A stretch of 64,000 nucleotides of DNA from Dolomedes plantarius. Its lineage: Eukaryota > Arthropoda > Arachnida > Araneae > Dolomedidae. The position numbers were made by a program, and so were the translations under genes. The notes under the pieces are model-generated. The model was not told where the DNA came from, made no database searches, and was given only the letters and a program-made list of their open reading frames with translations. Shown here one piece after another: positions 23,161 through 37,520 of this stretch (the stretch's first letter is position 1; each line of letters begins with the position of its first letter). Location: contig OU015491.1 of the NCBI GenBank assembly GCA_907164885.2, positions 114,899,580 through 114,963,579 on the forward strand, written 5' to 3'.

Positions 23161-23717
23161 TACATATTGTTTAATAAACTTAACGTACATCCTAATCTAA
23201 ATTAAAAACGACTAAATTGAAAAACACAGTTTACTAAAATTTATTAATTTTCCTGCACAGAATATGGCATTATTTAATCTTTTCCTTCTTGCACATTAAT
23301 GTATTTGTTTACTTCCTTATGTTACATTTGTTGATGTAAAGAACATTTTTTTAAAAATGTATCGTTAATTAAAATAACAAATACTTCAGAAATTCTAAAA
23401 ATAAGAGATACTGTTCATATATCCAAACACATTGTTGACCAATACAGCGAAATCTCATGTTTTTTCACGCAGATGTCGAAGACAGTTTATTATAACGGAA
23501 ATTCATATTGCAGGAATTTTTGATCAACTAAACATTTCTTTATTTGAAAACTACCTTTACTATGACCTGAATGGGTTTTCGGCAAATTCTAATATTTTAT
23601 AATTTAAATTGTGAATTTCAGACCCTTCCCCCATATAAAGACATTAGAAGATAGATTTTAGAAAGTGAAAATGCAGTACTTATGCCAAAATTCCAGTCTT
23701 CGGCGTTGTATATGTCA
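23161..23717. other. Unassigned AT-rich spacer
   Basis: Nothing recognised before the Helitron start. Confidence 0.4.
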
Positions 23718-24396
23718 TCTATATACATAAAACAGTCCCGTAACTAACTGACTCACTGACATACAACGCAAAGACCAAACCGCTAGACCTAAAGGGCTGA
23801 AATTTTGCATGGCGATTCTTCTTATAGTGTAGGGGTGCACTAAGAAGGATTTTTTGAAAAATTCTTTTTAGATTTTGTAAAATTGAATTTTTAAGCTGTT
23901 TTAGTAACTTTTTTTAAGTTTGCATTTAAAATAATAATTTCAGGGTTATAAAATTTATATCACAAGAAAGATCATAAAAATTCCTTTAAAATGAGATCTT
24001 TTTCGAATCTTTACCTCCATTTCACGATTTTTGGTGAGTTTTTAAAGATGAATTTTTAGAATTTAGTTTATTAAATGATGATCACGTGATTTCTTTTTCT
24101 GGTACTTTAAATAATTTTATCGTCACATGCATCACAGCTAAATAGACATTTTTTTTCTTGCTAATATGGCAGACGATTGGACATTATCTAAAAAAATATT
24201 GAAATACAAAGAAAGATATTATGTTCCTCAAACTGTACTATATTAACTCTACTATATTCTATAGTATGTTATATTAGATTTAATTCGAATATTTTCTTCT
24301 ACATTATTTTGTCTATAAATATACGTCCCTTACGATTATTTTAAAATTATATTTTTTTGTTTTTTTACATCAATTGCATACATTGTTTGTTGTTTG

Positions 24397-24471
<75 letters not shown>

Positions 24472-24556
24472 TTTATTTTTTTGGCATTAATTTTACAAAT
24501 TGACCGTTGTATTTAATTTGAATGTACTTCGTATCGAAGTGCGGGTTTTCAGCTAG
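23718..24556 (+). mobile_element. Non-autonomous Helitron, copy H1 (839 bp)
   Basis: The 5' end is TCTATATACATAAAACAG, preceded by A. The 3' end is a hairpin (ACTTCGTATCGAAGT) then GCGGGTTTTCAGCTAG, followed by T. TC start, terminal hairpin, CTAG end and insertion between A and T with no target duplication are the defining Helitron features. There is no Rep/helicase ORF, and the family recurs at 25.9, 30.9 and 33.7 kb. A (TA)n tract lies near the 3' end. Confidence 0.88.
24399..24468. repeat. (TA)n microsatellite inside Helitron H1
   Basis: 70 bp of TA just upstream of the conserved Helitron 3' segment. The same position holds (TA)n in copies H2 and H4. Confidence 0.95.
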
Positions 24557-24839
24557 TCTATATATATATATAAATAATCATTTCCCAAATTTTGAATCAC
24601 AAAAGGCACATACATATTTTAAATTCTAGCATTTTTTATATTTAAAATGACGAAAAAAATACATACATTTTCATACTACTGTACTTCATAATATAAATAC
24701 AAGATAAAAAGAACTTTTTATATACCATGTTTTTAAATTTTCTGTTGAATCATATAAACTTTACAATTATAAGTATTAATAAATACTTTAAAAAATTTTT
24801 TTGATGCATTTTTCCATCAACTTGAAGAAAATGAAGTTA

Positions 24840-25100
24840 GTTGGAAGTTTACTTGCGTTTAACGTTTCGTTCCCGTCCCGCCGATAGATGTCTGCACCAG
24901 TCTACAAAACAAAATAACTGAAATTAAATTCAAATCTGCTTAAAGATGGCTAAAAGTATTAAAATAATGCATTGTCATCGTGTTCTGAGCTATTCTAAAA
25001 GTTTCAAATGTCTACCTTGTCGGGAAGTTAGTTAAAAATCGGATTTGGACTGGACAAACACACACACAAACAAACAAACAAAGAAACAAGAAAGAGAGTT
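24840..25100 (+). repeat. Possible non-LTR element 3' end with CAAA-rich tail
   Basis: A moderately GC-rich segment (CGTTCCCGTCCCGCCGATAG near 24870) is followed by sequence typical of 3' untranslated LINE tails, ending in (CA)n(CAAA)n near 25060-25090. No coding sequence is present. This is a weak assignment based on general appearance. Confidence 0.3.
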
Positions 25101-25141
25101 AATAAAAACATCGTAATAATATATATATTGTGTATATTTAA

Positions 25142-25836
25142 GGGGGCCCGGGACACATTTTACAATTTTTTTTAGTTATTGAGTTAAAATTTTTAATTCT
25201 TTTGTGACTGTTAACCATATAATTTGTAAACAAAATCGCATCATAAAACTTCTCATAAAGTTTTTAAAAATTTTTTTAATTTATTTTTTTTTAAAGTAGG
25301 GTAATTTAAAATTATTATAACTCGAAATATTATGTGTAGAATTTCAAAATTATTTGTCATGCAATTGAATGGAAATATATCAGTTGTAATTTTGATTCAG
25401 AGTTTTTTAAAATATTAATTTCAAAAATATATAAAAAATATTTAGAATAAAATTTTTTTTTTAAATGATGTAACTTATTTTTAAAAATCCTACTTTCAAA
25501 AGTAAATATTATTTTCAAATTTTCTGAATCAAAATTAAAGTAAAGTAATTAATAAAGACGTGTTTCAAGTTTGAACCGCTTATCTTTAACGTTTATTTAC
25601 TTATAATAATTTAAAGACGAGAAATGGTGAAAAACCCCATCGTTCAGAAAAACGCATTTACAGGTTAAACACAGACTGGCTACTATTAGAAAGTCGAAAA
25701 AGAAAAATTAATATATCCTGTTCTAATGAAGATAGAAACATGATTTAAACGTCATTTTAAGAGGAAAAGAGCACAAAATATTTTAATGTAATTTAAAAAA
25801 ATTAAAAATTTGAAGAATTTTGTGTCCTAGACCCCC
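25142..25836. mobile_element. TIR element, 0.7 kb, probable TTAA type
   Basis: Left end GGGGGCCCGGGACACA (25142) pairs with the complement of the right end, TGTGTCCTAGACCCCC (25821-25836). The left flank is TTAA; the right flank is TAAA, which could be a mutated TTAA. The interior is almost pure AT-rich non-coding sequence. This is a non-autonomous DNA element; the superfamily is not certain. Confidence 0.65.
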
Positions 25837-26063
25837 TAAAATAAAATTGATGGTTAACAATTTCTTAAGTTCTAACAACTCTAATCTTCATAATCAAAAT
25901 TGGCACCAAATTTGCTAAGTTCTGTCAACGATTCATAGTAATCGATATATATATATAACAGGTCCGTAACTGACTGATTCACTGACATACAACGCACAGA
26001 CTAAACCAGTGTACGTAAAGGGCTGAAATTTTGCATGGCGATTCTTCTTATACTATAGGGGTT

Positions 26064-26501
26064 TATAGAGAATCTATGCTCACTTCTACCCAGACTTGGG
26101 TGTATATAATTTGAAGTGGCACTCTATTTGAATTATATACAAACACAATTTATACATGAAACAATGTTTATTGGATTCATTGCACATATAATTGGCTTTT
26201 ACAGCAATACGCATGCGTACTACTTGTACGGAATGTAAATACAGCTTTCAAGAACAATATAATTTTATACTCACGAACAGTAAGTCAAACCAGCAGTACT
26301 GCCATGTAAACTTCTGGCCCGCTAAGGACTAGAGCAGGATAACACCTTTTCAACCTTAACAACAACTCCCTCTTTTATCATTAATGACGCTGCGTGGTAT
26401 TTATACTAAGCGCGTATGCCGAAATTAGCATATCTGAAGCAGCTTCTTTAATTCACTCAAAAGTTCGATTCTTGTGAATCGAATCTTGTGTATACCTTAC
26501 A
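26064..26501 (-). repeat. 3' LTR (438 bp)
   Basis: Identical to the other LTR except at 26210. In sense orientation it contains an AATAAA polyadenylation signal (complement of 26167-26172). Confidence 0.95.
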
Positions 26502-26514
26502 CTGGCCTCCCTCG
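26502..26514 (-). promoter_or_regulatory. Polypurine tract next to the 3' LTR
   Basis: The sense strand reads CGAGGGAGGCCAG immediately before the 3' LTR start TGTAAGG. This is the expected position for plus-strand priming, although the tract has two pyrimidines near its end. Confidence 0.6.
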
Positions 26515-27030
26515 AAAAAAAAAATTAGGTAACTGAGGTCTGAACGGCTTCAGTTAACTAATTGAAAACGCGTGCTGGTCTGACTTTTTACATAATGGGT
26601 GGCAAAGCCAAAAAACCTTCCACACGTTGTGTGGGGGAAAAACGCCACTACCATTTTACAATACTAACCCCGAAGGGTCCAGGTGACACCATCACACAGT
26701 GGATTTGCAGAGTTGCGGATACTGGGCTGGCCAACTGCGCCCTAAAATATCTATTTTAATTAAAAGTGACAACACAATTGCACAGCATGACATTTCTTGA
26801 CTGTATCTGCTCTCCCCCAATTTATAATGTACATGTGTTATGATTTGCGAAGTTAGTATGTTAGTTGTTTGTTATCTGTAGTTAGTATGTATTTTTTTTC
26901 ACTACATGTCCCCTTCAAAAATTTATAAAACAACAGTATACCGTTTTTTTTCAGTGCCTCACCACTTCCCCTCAAAATGTTTACACAGTATATACACTGG
27001 GGAACTTCAAACCAATTTGGTTCGATTTTA

Positions 27031-29022
27031 TTAAAGGGTGGGAGTTAGAATAAGAAAGTTGATACAAGACTTGTTCCTCATGAATTCAGCAACTTCACTG
27101 CACCAGTTTGTCCAATCCGCTGAACCTCTCTTGATGGTCGCAGTCCTAGTAAAGGGGTTCGTTGACCGTGTGGTCATCCTTCGTGCAGCAGGTCGTAGGT
27201 TCTGATGCGCTGGTCCGGCTTGACGATGGACAGGAGGTCTCTTGGGAGGAGGCCAACCTTGCTGGGCGGCAGAAATCTTCCGTTTCCTGTACTTATGCAA
27301 AGGAACTTTAAAATTGTCATTCTTCCTTTTTATAACCTTGTGTACCTTATCAGCGACGCATTCCTCCTTTGATGGAGTTTTTGTAGTGCACACTTTACCT
27401 TTCTTCGTACTTTTGCTTGTATCGGTATTAAATTTTAATGCAGATTCTATTTTTTCAACAACCTGACTCTGCTTTTCGTATTTGTGCTTATACGACTTCT
27501 TGTTTACCGCCTTAATTACTTCAGTATTAGCAGTTTTAATGCTGGAACCTGAAGGCGCTTTTTCACGTTTTTTATCCCCCTTAACTTTAGTTTTATCCTC
27601 TTTTGACGAAAAAGTTTCTTTGAAACTTGCGACATCAGAATCGTTATCATTTAAATTCTTTAACACTGCTTCAGTTTTAGGAAGATTAAGCTTTTCGTAC
27701 TCGTGCGTTTTATTGCAAACTTTCTCTATAACTTCCGAAGCATCAGCTAAACTACCTACAGTATAACTCTGTGTCAACTTTTCATCCTGATTCTCAGTCT
27801 GGTTTTCATGTACTTTATTTAAAACCATATTATCAACCTGGCCTACACAATCCCCATTCGGCTGGAAACTTGAAATAATATCATCACCTAGCAAGTTCCT
27901 ACTATCGTTTAAAGAATTTTTATTGTCGTCAACTAATAAGTATTCACTAACTTCCGTAACGCATACTTCGTCATCTACTAAATTTCCTTCATTAACAGAT
28001 GTGTGAATATCATCTAAAATATCAGGTATAGCATCAATAATATCAGGTATAGCATTAATAATATCAGGTATAGCATTAATAGAAGTGTCCGATGATTTAT
28101 TTTCTAAACCACTAGCATTAGTATCGGCCCTATTTTCAGAAATTTGTACTGGAATTACCTCATCATTCCAGCTAGACTCACTTTCTTTATAAGCCACAAA
28201 AATACCCTGACTTTCACTATTCTCAAAATAATGATTACTACTCGGACAAAATAATACATTTGACCAAACAGTTTCAACAGGTTGAACCATATCATGTGAA
28301 TCAACTTGCCAGTGCAAGTAAGGTGCTTCCATATTTTCTTTAAGTGCACTAATTTCATTATAACGCCGTGCGCTTCTATTATTTTGCCTGCGGTACTGCT
28401 TACGCTGCTGGTTTGAAACTCGCGAAAAATTTTGGCGCGGCTGTATAAAACTTCTCGTACCTGAATGACGGTGAGGGGTAGCGAAGAAATGTCTATTGTC
28501 ATATTTAGCTAAAGCTTGAAGGAGGGTAACCTTGCTTGTAATTGTTTGATTATCTAAAAAATCTTGAACACTTGGCTTCAAACGTTGGATAACTATTTTT
28601 AAGATTACCGCTTCCGTTAACTCTTCTAAATATTCCTCACACTTGGAAATCTTTTCCGTAGCAAAATCTAACGCAGACTGACCTTCACGTTGCCTTAGCG
28701 AATAAATTTCCGCTTCAATTTCACTTTGATTAAAGGTCTTTGGAAAAACACTAAGAAACTGTTGCTTGAATGACAAATAGTCAAAAATCAGATTACTGCT
28801 TTGCATGCATGTGTACCACTGAAATGCACTACCTCTTAAAGCGGCTAGAGCAATTTTAAGTTTATCCCCCTCTGGGGTGCATTGTTGCTGAAAGTAATGC
28901 TCAATTTTCTTTAGGAATTGGCTTGAGGGGCCGCCATTGAAGGTGGCTTCGAATGGCGCAATTTGCTGAACCATAATTACCCGAGGAAAATTTCCAGCAG
29001 GATTTTGTTCTACAACACTCAT
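27031..29022 (-). CDS. Gag polyprotein of gag-only LTR retrotransposon, 663 aa
   Basis: An uninterrupted ORF. Residues about 25-180 fit a Ty3/gypsy-type retrotransposon Gag capsid: LRGSAFQWY (W69), FKQQFLSVFP, then YSLRQREGQSALDFATEKIS and LKPSVQDFL. A basic stretch follows (196-222, RQNF...KQYRRQNNRSARRYN), then a long acidic low-complexity region with three tandem 7-residue repeats (INAIPDI, INAIPDI, IDAIPDI at 315-335). A Lys-rich region follows (about 480-590), then a Pro/Arg-rich C-terminus (GWPPPKRPP, about residues 594-602). No CCHC zinc knuckle and no pol motif is present. Its intactness beside near-identical LTRs indicates a recent copy under coding constraint or simply young age. 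Gag assembles virus-like particles in the cytoplasm; here it would act with pol from a related element. Confidence 0.85.
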   Translation of the reverse strand: MSVVEQNPAGNFPRVIMVQQIAPFEATFNGGPSSQFLKKIEHYFQQQCTPEGDKLKIALAALRGSAFQWYTCMQSSNLIFDYLSFKQQFLSVFPKTFNQSEIEAEIYSLRQREGQSALDFATEKISKCEEYLEELTEAVILKIVIQRLKPSVQDFLDNQTITSKVTLLQALAKYDNRHFFATPHRHSGTRSFIQPRQNFSRVSNQQRKQYRRQNNRSARRYNEISALKENMEAPYLHWQVDSHDMVQPVETVWSNVLFCPSSNHYFENSESQGIFVAYKESESSWNDEVIPVQISENRADTNASGLENKSSDTSINAIPDIINAIPDIIDAIPDILDDIHTSVNEGNLVDDEVCVTEVSEYLLVDDNKNSLNDSRNLLGDDIISSFQPNGDCVGQVDNMVLNKVHENQTENQDEKLTQSYTVGSLADASEVIEKVCNKTHEYEKLNLPKTEAVLKNLNDNDSDVASFKETFSSKEDKTKVKGDKKREKAPSGSSIKTANTEVIKAVNKKSYKHKYEKQSQVVEKIESALKFNTDTSKSTKKGKVCTTKTPSKEECVADKVHKVIKRKNDNFKVPLHKYRKRKISAAQQGWPPPKRPPVHRQAGPAHQNLRPAARRMTTRSTNPFTRTATIKRGSADWTNWCSEVAEFMRNKSCINFLILTPTL

Positions 29023-29145
29023 TTTTTAAATAGTATATAAGTACTTGCAACAATTTTATCAATATACGTACACAGTACACAGTTTTTAATTTCAATTATG
29101 TTCTTCGTTACAAATTTAACGCTAACTACCAGGGTATATATATTT

Positions 29146-29156
29146 TTCGGGCGCCA
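29146..29156 (-). promoter_or_regulatory. Primer-binding site
   Basis: The sense strand after the 5' LTR reads C then TGGCGCCCGAA. TGGCGCCCGAA resembles the complement of a lysine-type tRNA 3' end used by several LTR element groups. The tRNA identity is inferred from the first bases only. Confidence 0.7.
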
Positions 29157-29157
29157 G

Positions 29158-29595
29158 TATAGAGAATCTATGCTCACTTCTACCCAGACTTGGGTGTATA
29201 TAATTTGAAGTGGCACTCTATTTGAATTATATACAAACACAATTTATACATGAAACAATGTTTATTGGATTCATTGCACATATAATTGGCTTTTACAGCA
29301 ATAAGCATGCGTACTACTTGTACGGAATGTAAATACAGCTTTCAAGAACAATATAATTTTATACTCACGAACAGTAAGTCAAACCAGCAGTACTGCCATG
29401 TAAACTTCTGGCCCGCTAAGGACTAGAGCAGGATAACACCTTTTCAACCTTAACAACAACTCCCTCTTTTATCATTAATGACGCTGCGTGGTATTTATAC
29501 TAAGCGCGTATGCCGAAATTAGCATATCTGAAGCAGCTTCTTTAATTCACTCAAAAGTTCGATTCTTGTGAATCGAATCTTGTGTATACCTTACA
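29158..29595 (-). repeat. 5' LTR (438 bp)
   Basis: Same length as the 3' LTR with one difference (29304). It is followed on the plus strand by the GGTT target duplication. Confidence 0.95.
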
Positions 29596-30161
29596 GGTTC
29601 ACTAAGAAAGATTTTTAAAAGATTCTTCTTAGACTTTTTAAAATTAAATTTTTCAGCTGTTTTAGTAACTTTTTTAAGTTTCCATTTAAAATAATAAATT
29701 TGAGAGTTATAAAATTTATATCACGAGAACGAGCATAAAAATTCCTTCAAAATGAAATCTTTTTCGAATCTTTACCTCTATTTTCTGATTTTTGGTGAAT
29801 TTTTAAATATTAATTTTTAGAATTTAATTTATTAAATGCTGATCTCATGATTTCTCGTCCTGGTACTTTAAATTAATTTATCGTCATGTTCATAGCAACG
29901 AAATAGAGAAAAAATATTTTTTTTCTTGCTAATGCGGCAGATGATTGGAAATTATGCAAAAAAAAATATTAAAATACAGTAAAAGATATGTTCCTCAAAC
30001 TTTTCTATATTAACTGTACTATATTCTTTAGTATGTTCCATTAGATTTAATTTGAATATTTTTTCTACATTATTTTGTCTCTAAAAATTTCCGTTACGAT
30101 TTTGTTATGAATATATTTTTTCATTTTTTGTCCATCAGTTGCATACATTGATCGTTGTACT

Positions 30162-30166
<5 letters not shown>

Positions 30167-30207
<41 letters not shown>
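30167..30207. repeat. (TA)n microsatellite inside Helitron H2
   Basis: 41 bp of TA at the same internal position as in H1. Confidence 0.95.
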
Positions 30208-30210
<3 letters not shown>

Positions 30211-30282
30211 CATTAATTGCATACATTGACCGAGGCATTTAATTAAAATGTACTCCGTAGCGAAGTACGGGTTTTCAGCTAG

Positions 30283-30885
30283 TACACTATATCAAAGCAA
30301 TGATTTTATGATAAAACAGCAATAATAATTACGATTAATTCGATTATTATTTTCACCATAATTATTATAAAGTATTTAAACATTTTCTCTGTTATTGTTA
30401 AATAGTAACACTAAGTCATCACGAACGAAAGCTGTAAAAATAAAAGATCGAATGAACAGTTTAACAGTCTACAGAGTATTAATTTCCTAGCTCTTTGATT
30501 ATTGCGTATAAAAAACCCGCAGTGAATTGAATGGATAAGAGTGGCGAAGGAAGAACAGTTGTTGTTTGGCATCAAAGGGAAAAAAATTACCACTGAATGT
30601 AAGTATTCTGCTAGAACCATAATTTTCTGTAATTTTGAAAAAAGTATGTAGTGTCGTCAAGTCGAATCTTTAAATTTGGAATAACCCGGCATAAAAGTGT
30701 TGAGATTTGAAGCATCTCTGGTGAGTGGCTCTCGAAACAAGCTTTTTCTATTAGAAAGTTAAGCGCTTTCAGCAACGTTTCAGATTGCTGTGTTGTGAAA
30801 TTTCTTTTGAGGTGAGCAATTTTCATTATGATTATAAGTTTTGTTAGAAGATAAGAAATTGTTGACGAGCAATTTTATTTATATA
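30283..30885. other. AT-rich spacer between Helitrons
   Basis: Short frames at 30411-30826 have no recognisable domain. Nothing else seen. Confidence 0.4.
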
Positions 30886-31664
30886 CTAGCCGAAAACCCT
30901 TACTTCGCTACGGAATACATTCCAATTAAATGCAATGGTCAATTTATACAATTAATGCCAAAAATATGTTTAAATATATTTATAATAAATACAACGATCA
31001 ATGTATGCAATTGATGTAAAAAAACGAAAAAATATATTTATAAAAAAATCGTAACGGATTTTTTTGTAGACAAAATAATGTAGAAGAAAATATTCGAATT
31101 AAATCGAATAGAACATACTAAAGAATATAGTACAGTTAATATAGTACAGTTTGAGGAACATATCTTTTACTGTATTTTAATATTTTTTTGGATAATTTCC
31201 AATCATCTGTGGCATTAGCAAGAAAAAAAATTATGTCTATTTTGTTGCTATGAACGTGACGATAAATTAATTTAAAGTACCAGAAAAAGAAATCACGTGA
31301 TTAGCATTTAATAAATTAAATTCTAAAAATTAATCTTTAAAAATTCACCAAATATCAGAAAATGGAGGTAAAGATTCGAAAAAGATTTCATCTAAAAGGT
31401 ATTTTTATGATCCTTCTCGTGATATAAATTTTTTAACCCTGAAGTTATTATTTTAAATGCAAACTCAAAAAAGTTACAAAAACAGCTTAAAAATTTAATT
31501 ATAAAAAAATCTAAGAATTTTTCAAAAATCTTTCTTAGTGCACCCCTACACTATCTGAAAAATCGCCATGCAAAATTTCAGCCTTTTAGGTCCAGCGGTT
31601 TGGTCTGTGCGTTGTATGTCAGTCAGTGAGTCAGTCAGTTTCGGAACTGTTTTTTATATATAGA
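30886..31664 (-). mobile_element. Non-autonomous Helitron, copy H3 (779 bp)
   Basis: Reverse orientation of H1/H2. The plus strand begins CTAG (30886) then CCGAAAACCC with a TTCGCTACGGAA hairpin, and ends at the complement of TCTATATATAAAAAACAG (31664). Flanking bases give A|TC...CTAG|T in element orientation. The body matches H1, including the CATGCAAAATTTCAGCC and ACTGACTCACTGACA segments read on the minus strand. The long (TA)n of the other copies is missing here. Confidence 0.88.
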
Positions 31665-32777
31665 TGGTGTATATATTATCCACTAAAAAAACTTTTAAAA
31701 AGTAAAAAAAACGCCAAGCTTCAAAATAAAAGTTACGACTAAAAAATGGTGTGATATCAAATATCCAAGCTTATTAAGTTCTGGTACTTAATTTCCTAAT
31801 GATGAATTTTTCACATCTAAGTGATGTGGTTAAGCATGACTTGTTGATAGAAATCCTTCTTACCTAGACCAAACTCATCATAACCTGTTTCTCAAAATTT
31901 AAGTTTTAAATATTTATACATACCAGGCTTGTCGGCCGTCTTTTCGTATTTGGAATAAATAAATTTTGTCTGTTGATACGTCGAAAGTATGTTATTTAGT
32001 TCTATAAATTATTCATTTTAGTTATTTATGCAAAATATGTGTGTACTATTATTTGGTTACTTTTAAAATGACCGAATATGGACCGAAATGGGAAAATAGC
32101 GGTGTTGCTGAGTTATGGTTGCCATTTTGGTGTACTATCGCCCTGAGATGCTAATTTTACAGTTTTATGCTAATTAAACATAGAAATATTTATTTTTTTA
32201 ACTGAAACATATAAAAGATTTTAAGTTAGCGAATAACTTATCGAAAAAACCAAGCCTCAATCGAATCTGTTCAATATTAAACTCTACAGGTCTTCTTAAA
32301 ATGTTGAACAAAATCTTCGTTGGCGAGAAGTAAAATCTAGCAAAATACCTAACTTTACGGAAAATTAAAAATTCCATATCTCGGTTAAATTTTAACTTGG
32401 AAAGTCCATTTTTATCTCAATTTAAAGTACTCGCTCATAGGATTCTTCTACTTTTTGTTTTAATTTTGTACGATGCTTGGTTCATTCAGAATTTTATAAT
32501 TTACGCAAACTGCTTTAACATGGGGACAATAGGAGCAAGCGGTGCAGAGTATATAAGCAGTAAGCGGTCTGACGAATTTTTCTACTTGGCGCATTTATTC
32601 ATTTGGCGTCTATTTTGTTTTTTTTAGCTTGGCGTTGCAGGTCGACCGCCCTGCTTGATTTAAATATGTACTTAATATATACACTTGGAAAGACTGAAAT
32701 TTTCGTATAAAGTGCGACATTTTTATTTTCTAAAATCGGATTTCTATATATAGTGGCCCGTGATTCATAGCTTAAAT
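31665..32777. other. Unassigned spacer
   Basis: AT-rich with scattered short frames (for example 32397-32627) without domains. No termini seen. Confidence 0.4.
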
Positions 32778-33290
32778 CAGGGGTCGGGAAAATCTTTTTT
32801 TTAGAGAGGGCCAGATTGTAAAAATTTTGGGCTCGGTAGGCTAAGTAGCGAACATGAAGATATGAATGGGTAATTTTCTCATAGAGCAAAAACAACGTTC
32901 ATTTTTGTATTATGAAATGATACTTTTACATAATATTTATACTCATTTTACTAACACTTACCAAAAAATAAATGAATAAAAGATTTACATCTACATATTA
33001 ACAATTTTTATTATTAAATAGATTAAAATTTCCAATGCTAAGAGTGTGACTGTATTTTCTAAGATAATATTTCATCATACTGGAATTCGAAATTAGTACT
33101 TCCTACCTTTAAAGTTGTTTGCAAATGATCATCTGTTAATAATGATCTGAATTGCGATTTTACATACTTCATACTCGAAAATATCTTTTCCCATTGGTAA
33201 GTACTCTGAAATACGGATATAAATCCCCGCGCATATGATTTTTATTGAACGTATTTTTCTTCCAAAAGATATTTATAAAATTGGGTTAGA
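32778..33290 (-). mobile_element. hAT transposon 3' fragment
   Basis: CAGGGGTCGGGAAAATC at 32778 is a typical hAT terminus, and AGAGAGGGCCAG follows as in many hAT 3' ends. Inside, on the minus strand, lies a hAT C-terminal dimerisation segment. The 5' portion is missing, and an unrelated 250-bp MITE starts at 33321. Confidence 0.7.
33065..33250 (-). pseudogene. hAT transposase C-terminal (hATC) fragment
   Basis: The minus strand reads ARGFISVFQSTYQWEKIFSS followed by MKYVKSQFRSLLTDDHLQTT and a stop. The layout 'S.F.STY.CE..FS.MK.IKS..RS.LTDEHL' is the conserved hATC dimerisation region of ZBED-type hAT transposases. The usual Cys after TY is Trp here. No RNase H-like catalytic core remains. 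Confidence 0.75.
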
Positions 33291-33320
33291 TCCTTTTCTT
33301 TAAACATTATTTTTTACATA

Positions 33321-33570
33321 TGAGGTGGTGAAAACCTAAGTGGTGTAAATCAGAAAGTCAAGTGGTGTCAGTCCAAAGCGTTTTACTACAAAAACTACAA
33401 AACATTCTACTATAATCTGAACAAGTTATAATTCATAATGATTATTATAATATAGCAAATAATATTTATTTGCAATTCCACTATAAGTTGAACATGGAGA
33501 TTATATTTTTTTCCTCACATAAAAAAAAATTGGAAATGTGACTTACACCACGTTACCTTTTACCGCCTCA
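33321..33570. mobile_element. 250-bp MITE, copy 1
   Basis: Terminal inverted repeats TGAGGTGGTGAAAA and the complement of TTTTACCGCCTCA continue inward through GTGGTGTAA boxes. TA flanks both sides (33319-33320 and 33571-33572). A second, inverted copy of equal length is at 49064-49314. No coding capacity. TA flanks suggest Tc1/mariner mobilisation. Confidence 0.8.
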
Positions 33571-33701
33571 TATCATCAAACTAGGTATACGACAGTAGCG
33601 TTACTCGCGGTTTTTATTCACAACTTTTTAACTCAACTATCGGCCGTTGCATAATAGCGCGTAATTGGATTTATTTTTCATGTAAAAAACCAATATTATC
33701 C

Positions 33702-33703
<2 letters not shown>

Positions 33704-33776
<73 letters not shown>
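33704..33776. repeat. (TA)n microsatellite in Helitron fragment H4
   Basis: About 73 bp of TA at the same internal position as in H1 and H2. Confidence 0.95.
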
Positions 33777-33778
<2 letters not shown>

Positions 33779-33851
33779 GCTTTAATTGCATACATTGACC
33801 ATTGTATTTAATTTGAATGTACACCGTAACGAAGTACGGGTTTTCAGATAG
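33704..33851 (+). mobile_element. Helitron 3' end fragment (H4)
   Basis: (TA)n at 33704-33776 is followed by GGCTTTAATTGCATACATTG and the hairpin/terminus segment of the H1 family, ending GGGTTTTCAGATAG then T. The terminal CTAG is mutated to ATAG. The 5' part of the element is absent. Confidence 0.8.

Positions 33852-37520
<3,669 letters not shown>

Larger units (their letters stand above)
26064..29595 (-). mobile_element. Gag-only LTR retrotransposon, young insertion
   Basis: Two 438-bp LTRs (26064-26501 and 29158-29595) differ at one position (26210 C versus 29304 A). The target duplication is GGTT (26060-26063 and 29596-29599), and the uninterrupted host sequence is seen in the sister Helitron copy. 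In sense orientation the LTR runs TGTAAGG...CTCTATA. A primer-binding site follows the 5' LTR and a purine-rich tract precedes the 3' LTR. A single long ORF encodes Gag. Only about 530 bp separate it from the 3' LTR, so protease, RT, RNase H and integrase are absent. The element must be mobilised in trans. Confidence 0.93.
25942..30282 (+). mobile_element. Non-autonomous Helitron, copy H2, split by an LTR element
   Basis: Starts TCGATATATATATAACAGG (A before it) and ends with a CTCCGTAGCGAAG-type hairpin then TTTTCAGCTAG (T after it). The left part (25942-26063) and right part (29596-30282) join in register with copy H1 once the LTR retrotransposon and one GGTT are removed, leaving about 805 bp. 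No Helitron protein is present. Confidence 0.88.

Noticed and set aside
33321..33570. A host hairpin RNA gene
   Set aside because: The inverted ends with TA flanks and a second copy at 49064 fit a MITE better.
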